Assembly (NCBI GenBank): GCA_016716065.1
Contig: JADJXA010000028.1
Location: 1-9,973, forward strand
Reading direction: 5' to 3'
Origin: Candidatus Leptovillus gracilis
Lineage (GTDB): Bacteria; Chloroflexota; Anaerolineae; Promineifilales; Promineifilaceae
DNA: 9,973 nt
Part shown: positions 1-6,767 of the stretch, one piece after another
Layout: each line of letters begins with the position of its first letter
How positions within the stretch are numbered: position 1 is the first letter of the stretch
Made by a program: the position numbers and the translations under genes
The notes under the pieces: generated by a model
Seen by the model: the letters and a program-made list of their open reading frames with translations, nothing else
Database searches by the model: none
What the model was told of the DNA's origin: nothing

Positions 1-502
1 GCCGTGTTCCTCTACCGACATCATCGCTAACTTAGCCAGGCCGCCCTTTATCTGGAACGAAATCCCCATCCTGGTGACCTCATGAATGCGATTGGGAAAG
101 GCCAGCTATCCTCACTGGAAGTCATCAACACCTATGCCCCGGGCAAGTAGACCGCAACTAACCCAAACAGCGCCAGGTAAATTGGGATGCGATTGTCATC
201 TCCCTACAGCAACATCGCCCCTGTTGTGTACACTAAAATCACAGCGCAGCAGCGTGCTGATTACCCTCTGGCATCTTGTGCAGCCGCGCCAGAAACGCGA
301 CAACGAGCAGACCATTCACGAAGCGATTTTGCGCCTTCCAACTCCACGACGATATAGACTCCTCGCCTACGAGACCCAACGCGAATACATTCACCATCAG
401 GAAGCGACGCCGGTCTTGACGACCCACCCTCCGGCCTCCTCCTTCAGCCGCTCCCGATACCAAACCAACCAACCAACCAACCAAACAAACCCAAAGGACC
501 TT
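1..502 (+). pseudogene. Unidentified frameshifted coding region, 5' end cut off
   Basis: I do not recognise this gene. The + strand carries protein-like stretches that change frame, for example one reading YLERNPHPGDLMNAIGKGQ near 50-130 and another reading RDNEQTIHEAILRLPTPRR near 298-354. No single frame is open from the window start to the next start signal, so the region is either frameshifted by sequencing error or decayed. The left end is cut by the window. The last part (465-484) is a CCAA tetranucleotide run directly upstream of a new ribosome binding site, so the upstream gene probably stops before it, although no stop is seen in the last open frame. Strand choice rests on protein-like composition only and is uncertain. 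Confidence 0.25.
465..484. repeat. CCAA tetranucleotide repeat, five units
   Basis: Five perfect CCAA units lie at 465-484, flanked by imperfect copies (CAAA before, ACAAAC after). The run sits about 10 bases upstream of an AAAGGA ribosome binding site and the ATG at 503. Length changes here would alter leader spacing, or the frame if the upstream gene reads through. Confidence 0.8.
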
Positions 503-1642
503 ATGTCAATCATTCACTCAACCCCTGCCAACAAGCTACGCTGGATTGGCGAACAAGGTCTGGCCTGGCAAATGGCGATGCGCTTTGGTTGCCAGACATG
601 GACGCTGCCGCTGGCGCTGCCGAACTCATCCCCATTCACAGCGCCCACTTTCCGGCGTTTCGCCGCTGACCGGCGGATTTCCTGGGCCTGTGCCAATTCT
701 TTCGGCTCGCCCGGGCCAAAACGGCGGACCCGGCGTCGCCGTGCCCACCACCCTCAATGCGGCCGGCCGTGACGAGGCCCAACTGCCGCCATGCGGATCA
801 CCGCGCCCGACCTTAGCCCAGCACCAGGAGATCAACGGTCTTCACACCTGTTGGGCGCAGCCTAACCAGTCCCGCACCCCTAGGAGTGGAGTGGCGTAGA
901 CAAGCGGCGTGGGCTGGGCTGATAACCAACGCTATCCGCTTCGGCAATTTTATTTTGCGACTTGACTACCAACCGCGAATCGAGCCTATCGGCGCTGGCC
1001 TGTGCCCTGACCGGCTATCACGACCAAATATGGCCTGCTGCCGGAATAGCGCAGCGGCCCAACCTGGAAGTGATTGTCACGACGCCCCGGACGACCCCAC
1101 CGATTTCCATTTTGGGCGACTGGATTTGGCAGCAGCGCAAACCGGGCTGGCAGCAGCCGCTCGGCCCCATCCCGCTCATCAAAGGGTTCGTCGGGCCGAG
1201 TTGAACCACGAGCAGCGCAGCGCTGACGGCCGCGGCCGCGAACTACGGCTGCCCCGTTGCTCGGCATCGAGGTGGGCCACGGCGACGTGCCCGACGGGGA
1301 GTTTGAGGACCATTTTGCTGTTTGATGGGGCCGCCCCGCAGACAAAGCGGTAGGACGAACTGAGGCCACGGCAGCCGGCGTCGCTCATCGCTATTGGCCG
1401 ACCCGCAGGCGTCTGTGGGCGAACTCCAAGCAACTGGTCGTGCTGCTGCATTGGCCGTATCCTGCCCGCCGACGCCCCCCGCTTGCCGCGGGCCTTCACC
1501 TCCTCCCTACAAAGCCATCGCCGAAAAACCGCCTGGTTGACGGGATCCGCGCCAGCGCGGTGCGCGTTGCTGGAAAACACCTGCCCTGAAGTGGTCCCCT
1601 TACGACCAAAACTGGGTCCACCACGTCCTGACCAACCCATGA
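503..1642 (+). pseudogene. Unidentified frameshifted gene with a credible start and stop
   Basis: The start is the ATG at 503, preceded by AAAGGA at 493-498. The first frame begins MSIIHSTPANKLRWIGEQG and stays sensible for about 30 residues. Coding character then moves between frames: AELIPIHSAHFPAFRR near 614-667, PGQNGGPGVAVPTTLNAAG near 712-768, LEVIVTTPRTTPPISILGDW near 1061-1120, and GIEVGHGDVPDGEFEDHF near 1263-1316. A stop preceded by YDQNWVHHVLTNP gives a plausible end at 1640-1642. Joined up, this would be about 380 residues. I could not assign a family; no catalytic motif, signal peptide or membrane segment stands out. It may also be two genes. The frame breaks look like single-base indels, as in the rest of the left part. 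Confidence 0.3.
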
Positions 1643-2383
1643 AGGCGGAACATTAGGCATCAAATCTGGTCTCAATGGCCTACCACCCGGTGATGAAACT
1701 GGTAGATTGTGTGCGCGTGGCACGAGGCGTGGCGGCATGGATGAAAATGCGGAACGCGAGACGAGGAACGGTGAACAGGGCAAAAATCCAGTTCACCGGC
1801 TCATCCGCTCCCCCTTCACCCACCCTCATGCAGGCACCGGAGCGTTTGCGGCGAACTCCGTGGCCTGCCTCGCAAAACCAATTTTGTGGTACAAAGCGAA
1901 GCATTTGTCACCGATGCGTCGAACACCTCCGTTGGGCTTTTTTGTCAATCGCGAGACGGGAGTCATTGAGGAAGAAGGGTGATCCGGCTAGAGCCAGCAA
2001 GCATGGCCGGCAAAATCGCTATCTTCCCAAAGGCAGCGGTTCAAACGGTGGCCCCTATGTGCTGCTAGAAACTGTTTTATCGCGGTCAGGCGCCCATTGC
2101 CATTGTGAATACCGACATAGGACCAAAAGCGCCCTCGGCCTGCCTGCTGGAAGGTGACATCCTTACGCCTATGGCTTTGATGGCGACGAACGGCGCCATT
2201 CAATCGGTGACTTGGTGACAGGCGAGGCGGCGCGGCGAGCAGGTAGAGATTGAAGTGATAGAAAGAAGACCCAGGGTCGGGAAACCCTTTTGGTCCTGTC
2301 GCCTTTCCAACTGCAATCAGCCCGGTTATACTTCGGCTTGGGAGCAACGCCGTATTACCAAAGGCAAACGATCTCACGTCCGA
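1643..2383 (+). other. Unresolved region, probable frameshifted coding DNA
   Basis: No gene can be named here. The + strand has an open stretch at 1675-2157, but its composition is not convincing. A better protein-like reading appears in another frame around 2003-2155 (MAGKIAIFPKAAVQTVAP, then PIAIVNTDIGPKAPSA), followed by EIEVIERRPRVG-like coding near 2250-2280 in a third frame. It lies directly upstream of the antiporter and may be a gene of the same transcription unit. No RNA gene, clear terminator or repeat was found. Confidence 0.25.
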
Positions 2384-3640
2384 GTGAATTTCTTGATTTC
2401 ATCCTGGCCCTGACGATTATCCCCACTGTCGCCATGCCAGTGGTTATTTGAGCGTCCGTCCGGGGCAGCCATCGGTGCTGGGCGAACCCGATCGGTATCC
2501 TGCTCGGCCCGACGCTGGTAGATACACTCATCGCTGGCTCATTTTTCGTGAAGACATTCAACGTCGGAAGAAACCTCGCCGCTGGCGGAAATCGGGGCGA
2601 TTTTGCTGATGATGTTACCGTGGGTGGAGCTGAATCTGTCTGACCTGCTGCGGTCTGGTAAGTGAGGCGTTCGCCTGACGCTGGGGAGTGATACTGCCAC
2701 TGGCGATGGGGCGCGGCGTGGCCCCGTTGTTTGACCGCCCATGAACAGCGCCATTTTTATTGGGCTAACGCTGTCGGCCACCAGTGTCAGTATTTCGGCC
2801 CAAACGCTGTTGGAATTAGACCCGATTGCGCACGCGGGAGGGGATTGACCTTGTTGGGGCGGCGGTAATCGATGACGTTTTGGTCATTTTGGCGCTGCAT
2901 AGCGGCAATTATGGGTCACCAACAGCGGCGGCTTGACAGTATTCTGATTACCATTGCGCGGATGGTGGGGGTATCTGGTGGGGGTAACGGCCGTTGGTAT
3001 TCTGGTACTGCCCCGATTAGCGGCTCCTGATAGAACGGTTGCCCATCAGCGCAGGGGCTTATCGCCTTCCCGCTGTTCTCTTGAGTCTTGTTTCCAATGG
3101 CCGATGTACTGGTGGCATGGCGCCTATTATCAGCGCGTTTTGTTGGCCTGTTTCTCAGGGGGCGCACGGCCGCCCTTTCGTGAAGAGAGATCGAACAAGG
3201 CATTAACACTCTGGCGATGGCTTTTTGTACCCATCTTTTTGTCAACATTGGACTGGCGGTGGACATGGGTCATGAGCGGCAACGTTATCTGGGTGCTGGC
3301 GGTGGTGATTACGGCCGTAGCTAATCTCAGCAAAATCGTTCGATTGCGGTCTGGGGCCAGACTGGTCGGTTTTAGCAATCTGGAAGCCTTCCAACGGCGT
3401 GTGGGCATGGTATCGGCGGTGAAGTGGCTAATTCACGCCACCTTTGCTTTAAATAGCCGAAGGGCTGATCAGCCAGGAGAGGCGTTTTCCGTCGTCGTCT
3501 TCATGGTCATTGCGGCCACCCTGGTGACGCCACCCATGTTGCGCGCCGCCTTTGCCATCGCCCAAAGAGCCAGAAACGGCCAAAGTCTGTGGGTGCGAAC
3601 GAGCGCTTTGCGCAAGATGCTGGCGCTGGAATGGAGGTAG
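2384..3640 (+). pseudogene. CPA2 (KefB/NapA-type) cation:proton antiporter, frameshifted
   Basis: This inner-membrane antiporter would exchange Na+ or K+ for protons. Read across frame breaks, the parts fit the family in order. The likely N-terminus is a GTG at 2384 giving NFLDFILALTI with a one-base slip. Next come VLGE-ILLGPTLVD-like coding near 2478-2525, AEIGAILLMML near 2588-2620, and MNSAIFIGLTLSATSVSISAQ near 2742-2800 (an extra base in between). GAAVIDDVLVILAL near 2856-2897 holds the ion-binding Asp pair at 2871-2876. After that come VPIFFVNIGLAVD near 3229-3264, a damaged GMVSRGEVGLIVA motif near 3400-3442, and VVVFMVIAATLVTPPMLR near 3493-3543. The span equals about 418 codons, normal for the membrane domain. 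No TrkA-N domain follows. A P-II-like gene lies downstream. In the GMVS motif short G/C stretches have lost bases, which looks like read error. Family call is firm; ion specificity is unknown. Confidence 0.8.
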
Positions 3641-3764
3641 GAGATTCTACCGGCTGCGGCCGACCAAATTATGAATGGTCTCCTGGGAGCGCAGGCGTCG
3701 TCCATCCGCCGGGGGAGTGGAAGGGACGTCCGCGCTCCCATTTTCAGAGGAGACAAAACGTCCG

Positions 3765-4113
3765 ATGTACCAGATGGTTATGTTAGTTGGGTTGATGATG
3801 TCAGACGCGTGCAGCGCGGTTCTCGACGCCTGGGAAAACGGCTGGAGCGTCGTAGCATTATTTTAGACAGCACCCGCATCGGGCACGCAAGCGGGCCTGC
3901 GCGACGACATGTCCCTGCTGCCCAGCATCGCCAACCTGATGCGCGCCTGCGAAGAACACCACCGCACTTTGTCTACCGTGGTGGACAAAGAAGAGTTGGT
4001 GGATAAACCGATTGAAATCGTCGAAAGAATCATCGGAGACCTGTCTCAACCCAACAAAGGCATTTTTTTTGCGATGTTTTGCGGGTGGTGGGGTTGCGGA
4101 ACAAAATCAATAA
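3765..4113 (+). pseudogene. P-II-like (GlnB-fold) regulator, frameshifted
   Basis: The ATG at 3765 follows AGAGGAGA (3746-3753) and begins MYQMVMLV. Coding then changes frame: SAVLDAWENGW-like near 3816-3846 and LDSTRIGHASG near 3864-3895 in different frames, then an open stretch from 3909 (MSLLPSIANLMRA, VDKEELVDKPIEIVERIIGDL). The layout matches P-II proteins: a short first strand, a helix with a conserved LDAWE-type segment, a central loop region, and a second helix followed by GIFF and RVVGLR, comparable to the GKIFVLPVEEVVRIR end of GlnB. The best stop is TAA at 4111-4113, just before the hairpin. Size (about 115 residues) fits. P-II-like proteins often sit beside the transporter they control, so control of the antiporter is a reasonable inference. 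The family call is by eye and moderate. Confidence 0.5.
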
Positions 4114-4141
4114 AAAAGCCCCGTCTAAAACGAAGGCTTTT
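4114..4141 (+). terminator. Hairpin terminator after the P-II-like gene
   Basis: AAAAGCC (4114-4120) pairs with GGCTTTT (4135-4141), and an inner CGT/ACG pair shortens the loop. The A-run before and T-run after make it usable in both directions. It ends the P-II-like gene on the + strand and could end the minus-strand tRNA transcript. Confidence 0.65.
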
Positions 4142-4149
4142 CATTACGA

Positions 4150-4195
4150 GGGCGAAGAGGGACTCGAACCCACGACCTCACGGATGTGAACCGTC
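4150..4195 (-). other. 3' fragment of tRNA-Val(CAC), putative attachment site
   Basis: Read on the minus strand, this is the 3' part of a tRNA. The anticodon stem runs ACGG/CCGT around the loop TTCACAT, giving anticodon CAC. It is followed by a five-base variable region, a T arm GTGGG-TTCGAGT-CCCTC (one mismatch) and an acceptor 3' strand TTCGCCC. The D arm and a matching 5' acceptor strand GGGCGAA are missing. Upstream of the anticodon stem the sequence turns into unrelated DNA with no GCTC/GAGC D-stem. A GGGC at 4219-4216 could pair partly with GCCC, but this looks accidental. A 3' tRNA remnant of about 45 bases is typical of the attachment site left by tyrosine integrases. No CCA is encoded. 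Confidence 0.6.
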
Positions 4196-4294
4196 CCTGT
4201 AAATTTGCAACCACAGCCCACATATCCACCAAACATCGCTTATCCTTGTAGACTCCAATTCTACGACGCCGTATGGACTCCGCTTTCCCCTAAT

Positions 4295-4312
4295 TGGACT
4301 CAAAATAGTCCA
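4295..4312. promoter_or_regulatory. Operator-like palindrome, site 1 of 3
   Basis: TGGACT-N6-AGTCCA is a perfect inverted repeat with 6-base arms, 77 bases upstream of the ATG at 4389. The same arms and spacing recur at 4352-4369 and 6351-6368. A half-site TGGACTCC lies just upstream, and a separate palindrome GTAGA-N7-TCTAC is at 4248-4264. Confidence 0.5.
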
Positions 4313-4351
4313 TTCTCGCCCGATAATCCTAAGCTCCAGCAATTTACCTTG

Positions 4352-4369
4352 TGGACTATTAATCGTCCA
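4352..4369. promoter_or_regulatory. Operator-like palindrome, site 2 of 3
   Basis: TGGACT-ATTAAT-CGTCCA shares arms and spacing with site 1; with one more base on each side it reads GTGGAC to GTCCAC. It lies 19 bases before the start codon at 4389, so a bound protein would block initiation or early transcription of the surface-protein gene. Confidence 0.5.
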
Positions 4370-4388
4370 CGCCAGCAAAGGAGCTTTC

Positions 4389-4962
4389 ATGAAAAGTGCA
4401 AACCGTCGCAAATTCTTAGCCATTGGCTGCCTGGGCTTCATCCTGCTCTGCGGACTCACCCTCCTGGCCGCCATCGCCGACAACGCCCTGCGCGATGCCG
4501 GCATACTGCCCACCTACACCGCCACCTATACCCCAACCATTACCCCAACCAGCACCCATACCCGGCCGCCAACCCTCCACCCACCAGCAGTCACACATCC
4601 ACCCGCAGCCCACCGCCACCGCCACCCCTACCCGCATTCCATCAACCGCCACCCCTACCCGCATTCCACCAACCGCCACCCTGATGCCTGTGCCCATCAG
4701 CCTGATTAGCCTCACTTCGCCCGTATCGCCCAATAGCAACGCCACCCTGACCATCCAAACCAACCCCGGCATCGTTTGCAATCCTGGAATCCGTTACGCC
4801 AGCGGTAACAGCGTGGCTGAGGGCATGGGGCCAAAAACCGCCCCGGAAGATGGCTTGTTATCCTGGACGTGGACTGTCGGTCCTTCCACCACCCCCGGCA
4901 CATGGACGGTGTTCATTAACTGTGGCCACACCTACCAACAGTGGCCGTTCACTGTCAACTAA
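4389..4962 (+). CDS. Membrane-anchored Thr/Pro-rich surface protein, frameshifted in the linker
   Basis: The ATG at 4389 follows AAAGGAGC. Residues 1-10 are basic (MKSANRRKF) and residues 11-29 form one hydrophobic segment (a signal anchor; there is a Cys but no good lipobox). A Thr/Pro-rich spacer follows (TYTATYTPTITPTSTHT). Here the frame is lost: the rest is read one base over, with TATPTRIPSTATPTRIP and then a C-terminal domain of about 85 residues containing ISLTSPVSPNSNATLTIQT, two Cys (IVCNPG, FINCG), PEDGLLSWTWTVG and WPFTVN before the stop at 4960-4962. The tail resembles Ig-like extracellular modules. Total is about 190 residues. The break lies in a low-complexity stretch near 4555-4610, possibly as two compensating slips. 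Role unknown; it is probably exposed on the cell surface. It is the first gene inside the element and has two operator-like sites upstream. Confidence 0.65.
4618..4681 (+). repeat. 27-bp tandem repeat coding a Thr/Pro linker
   Basis: Two 27-bp units (4618-4644 and 4645-4671) differ by one base and are followed by the first 10 bases of a third. Each codes nine residues (TATPTRIPS or TATPTRIPP) of an extended, probably exposed spacer. It is a likely site of slippage and length change. Confidence 0.85.
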
Positions 4963-4985
4963 TGACACATTTAGAACAGCCGTTC

Positions 4986-5014
4986 TTGACTATCACGCGA
5001 TAATCTTCTATTAT
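4986..5014 (+). promoter_or_regulatory. Sigma-70-type promoter for the RHH-like gene
   Basis: TTGACT (4986-4991) and TATTAT (5009-5014) are 17 bases apart. The expected transcription start is about 5021, just before AGGAGG (5027-5032) and the ATG at 5038. A 14-bp inverted repeat AGAAC-N4-GTTCT (4973-4986) touches the -35 box and could be an autoregulatory site. Confidence 0.65.
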
Positions 5015-5037
5015 GATGAAAATGATAGGAGGTTCGC

Positions 5038-5227
5038 ATGAAGCAAATCGGTAATCCTAGATGAGGAAACAATTAAACAGATGAGAGAGCTGGCGGAATT
5101 ATGGGGATTGCCAGAGGTTCGTCATAACACGCCTGTAATATCGCGTTGTGTTGAACGTATTTGGCTGATGGAAATCGGCAAAGATAAAGCCGATATTAGT
5201 GGCAAACCGATTGACAATATAAGTTAA
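5038..5227 (+). CDS. Small ribbon-helix-helix-like DNA-binding protein, one-base frameshift
   Basis: A perfect AGGAGG lies 5 bases before the ATG at 5038. As written the frame stops after seven codons (MKQIGNP, R, stop). Removing one G from the GG at 5050-5051 gives a continuous reading of about 62 residues: MKQIVILDEETIKQMRELAE, then a loop LPEVRHNTPV, then a second helix ISRCVERIWLMEIGK, ending at TAA 5225-5227. The span of 190 bases is 63 codons plus one base, as expected for one insertion. A short strand followed by two helices is the layout of Arc/MetJ/CopG proteins. It probably acts as a dimeric regulator; no toxin partner is apparent next to it, so an antitoxin role is not supported. 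Fold assignment is by pattern only. Confidence 0.55.
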
Positions 5228-5238
5228 TCTGCTATTAT
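5211..5238 (+). promoter_or_regulatory. Near-consensus sigma-70 promoter for the 180-residue protein
   Basis: TTGACA (5211-5216) and TATTAT (5233-5238) are 16 bases apart. The promoter overlaps the end of the RHH-like gene, so the next gene has its own promoter with a leader of about 75 bases that contains a strong hairpin. Confidence 0.65.
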
Positions 5239-5258
5239 TTTCTTTGTCTTAATAAAAC

Positions 5259-5293
5259 GACCGCCGCCCACGGTAGCAACGTAGGCGGCGGTC
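5259..5293. promoter_or_regulatory. GC-rich leader hairpin, possible minus-strand terminator
   Basis: GACCGCCGCC (5259-5268) pairs perfectly with GGCGGCGGTC (5284-5293) across a 15-base loop that has an inner ACG/CGT pair. On the + strand no T-run follows, and the stem ends 14 bases before AAGGAG (5308-5313), so it is more likely a leader or mRNA-stability element there. On the minus strand the stem is followed by GTTTTATT, which fits an intrinsic terminator for leftward transcripts from the XRE gene. Confidence 0.55.
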
Positions 5294-5320
5294 TAACAAT
5301 CACAGTAAAGGAGTCTTACC

Positions 5321-5863
5321 ATGAAAGCTGATGACAATTATATCACCCCATTGATGTTCTTAGAAGATAGCTGCTTTCTCCCCTACGACGCCGGAGAAGC
5401 CCTTAGAAAACACATCAACGCCCTGCCCAACGACCCCGAAATGACCGCCATCCGCAAACAACACGCCCAGTTGGTGCGCGCCTTCGGCAAAACCCTACGC
5501 CAGGACCCCATTGGCAAAAAGTTATGGCCCGACGTGCGCAGCCTCTGCGGCGATGAAATAGAAAAGATCATCTATGCCTGTTTTCTCGCTGGCGTCTCCT
5601 ACGGCCTCAGCCCCATCGTCACCATATCAATCTACGAATTAACCATAGCGGCCGTGGCCCCCGTCGAGGCCGCCAAATGGGACCGCTGGCAGCAAATAGA
5701 GCAGCAAATCCACACCCTCAGCAAAGATGTGCAGGCCCAATACGCATTGTTCGACCGCGCCACCGCTGAATACAAAAGCCAAGAACAAGACCACGCCTTC
5801 CTTCAAGGAATGCGCCAGGGCCAGCGCTTCAGCCGCCACATCACCACCCTTCTTACTCTTTAG
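5321..5863 (+). CDS. Unknown 180-residue protein with C-terminal coiled coil
   Basis: I do not recognise the family. The start is well supported by AAGGAG at 5308-5313 and a promoter at 5211. Residues 1-65 are polar and mostly helical (EALRKHINALPNDPEM). Residues about 78-115 are hydrophobic (IIYACFLAGVSYGLSP, then ISIYELTIAAVAPVEAA) and may be a buried helical pair or weak membrane segments. Residues about 118-170 are rich in Gln, Glu and Lys with heptad-like spacing (WDRWQQIEQQIHTLSKDVQ) and look like a coiled coil. It ends 11 bases inside the 3' end of the convergent XRE gene. The frame is intact, with no cysteine motif, nuclease motif or signal peptide. As a single-promoter cargo gene beside a repressor it could be an accessory function of the element; that is inference. 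Confidence 0.7.
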   Translation: MKADDNYITPLMFLEDSCFLPYDAGEALRKHINALPNDPEMTAIRKQHAQLVRAFGKTLRQDPIGKKLWPDVRSLCGDEIEKIIYACFLAGVSYGLSPIVTISIYELTIAAVAPVEAAKWDRWQQIEQQIHTLSKDVQAQYALFDRATAEYKSQEQDHAFLQGMRQGQRFSRHITTLLTL

Positions 5864-6191
5864 CCAAAAACCGAAGATAACGCAGCGCCTGGTCTTTCTG
5901 TTCACCCGTCAGCTTACGGAACTGAAAGACCAGGTCGCGTTCTTCAGCTATTGTGGGGTGCGTCCGTGACAACAAACCAGCCAATTCCAATACAGTCACC
6001 GGGTTTGCATTCAGCGCCCGCGCCAGCTTGCTGCACACATCAAAAGACACCACGCCTTGTGGGTCCAATGCTCGTGCCACACTGCTGTGCGCGATGCCGG
6101 CCATCTGCCCCAATTCGCGGTTGCTCAGGCCGCGCCGCTTCATCTCTGCGGCCAGCCATTCGGCCAATTCCGCATGACCATTTGTACCCAT
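5853..6191 (-). CDS. XRE-family HTH repressor-like regulator
   Basis: This 112-residue Cro/CI-type regulator starts at 6191 on the minus strand, after AGGTGAG. The helix-turn-helix occupies roughly residues 8-45: AAEMKRRGLSNRELGQMAGI followed by the recognition part HSSVARAL, then the conserved later helices FDVCSKLARALNANPVTVLE. The C-terminal third (EERDLVFQFRKLTGEQKDQA, ending YLRFLAKE) is a helical tail often found in phage and mobile-element regulators, with no LexA-type peptidase domain. It is the only leftward gene in the element and overlaps the tail of the 180-residue gene. It is a natural candidate for binding the TGGACT-N6-AGTCCA-like sites, one of which lies upstream of its own start at 6351-6368, but nothing in the sequence proves that link. 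Confidence 0.85.
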   Translation of the reverse strand: MGTNGHAELAEWLAAEMKRRGLSNRELGQMAGIAHSSVARALDPQGVVSFDVCSKLARALNANPVTVLELAGLLSRTHPTIAEERDLVFQFRKLTGEQKDQALRYLRFLAKE

Positions 6192-6345
6192 TGCTCACCT
6201 CGCATCCACATCCCACCCCAAGCCCGGTCATCGTCCAGAATGGTACAATAATAGTAACCGTCAGCCGGCCACCTTATCATCCAATATGGTTCATAGACAG
6301 GCCACGCAGGTAGATGTATCCTAGTGGTCCAGTTATTTTTTTTAA

Positions 6346-6375
6346 CCAGTTTGGACTATTCATAATCCACACTGG
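6346..6375. promoter_or_regulatory. 30-bp operator-like palindrome, site 3 of 3
   Basis: The core TGGACT-ATTCAT-AATCCA (6351/6352-6369) has the arms and spacing of the sites at 4295 and 4352. Here it sits in a longer dyad from CCAGT (6346-6350) to ACTGG (6371-6375), with 24 of 30 positions symmetric. It lies between the divergent XRE gene (start 6191) and the rightward gene cluster (start 6435), where a lysogeny-type switch operator would be expected. A T-rich run (6334-6343) is just to the left. Confidence 0.55.
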
Positions 6376-6434
6376 CACACACATCTTATCAGGCGAGCAA
6401 AGAAAAAAGACAGAAAAACAAAGGAAGGCAAACA

Positions 6435-6767
6435 ATGGGAATAGAAACGGAACCGGTAATTTACACAATAGGCTCACTCTTCATCTTTGGCGCGGCCTAC
6501 GCCACCCTCATCAACTGGCTGCGGCGTAACGGCTAGCTGGAAGGCTTCACCGCCTTCATGGTCGCTTTCGGCGTCCTTGTCACCCTCATCGCCAACAAAG
6601 CAATCCACCATCCTAACCCCTGGATGGACCTATTGCTAGAGCTGTCATGCTTCGCCGCCAGCGGTCTGCCCATGATCATCGAAGCCAGCTTTCTCGACTT
6701 CGCCTATCGCCGGCGCGCCGGCGAACAGCGGGCCATCCACCAGGCCAAAGGGGAACACAATGCCTAG
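6435..6767 (+). pseudogene. Small membrane protein interrupted by an in-frame TAG
   Basis: The ATG at 6435 follows AAGGAAGG (6421-6428). The frame reads MGIETEPVIYTIGSLFIFG and on to INWLRRNG, meets TAG at 6534-6536, then continues without a frame change as LEGFTAFMVAFGVLVTLIAN up to the stop at 6765-6767. Without the TAG this is a 110-residue protein with about three hydrophobic segments (residues 9-27, 38-55 and 66-85) and a basic tail (DFAYRRRAGEQR). TAG for TGG (Trp) is a one-base change, so a point mutation or base-call error is the simplest reading. Restart at ATG 6558 would give a 69-residue product without the first segment. The end overlaps the next gene by 8 bases. Size and topology recall phage holins, but there is no neighbouring endolysin, so the function stays open. 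Confidence 0.55.

Noticed and set aside
1179..1640. A 153-residue minus-strand ORF
   Set aside because: Its composition is that of a GC-rich shadow (many Arg, Gly and Ser), while the + strand shows more protein-like segments in the same place.
503..1642. Phospholipase D-like or glycosyltransferase assignment for the unidentified gene
   Set aside because: Only a loose resemblance of one segment (LEVIVTTPR); no catalytic HKD or other motif could be found.
4150..4219. A complete, unusual tRNA gene using GGGC at 4219-4216 as the 5' acceptor strand
   Set aside because: Only four acceptor pairs form plus a wobble, the D arm is absent and the length is short, so a 3' remnant is the better reading.
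465..4681. CRISPR array
   Set aside because: The only repeats are a CCAA tetranucleotide run and a 27-bp coding tandem repeat with no spacers.
4869..4885. A fourth operator copy (GGACTGTCGGTCC) inside the surface-protein gene
   Set aside because: Spacing differs from the other three, and it lies within coding DNA for the conserved-looking SWTWTVG segment.
5038..5320. RHH-like gene as the antitoxin of a toxin-antitoxin pair
   Set aside because: No toxin-like gene follows; the next gene has its own promoter and resembles no toxin known to me.
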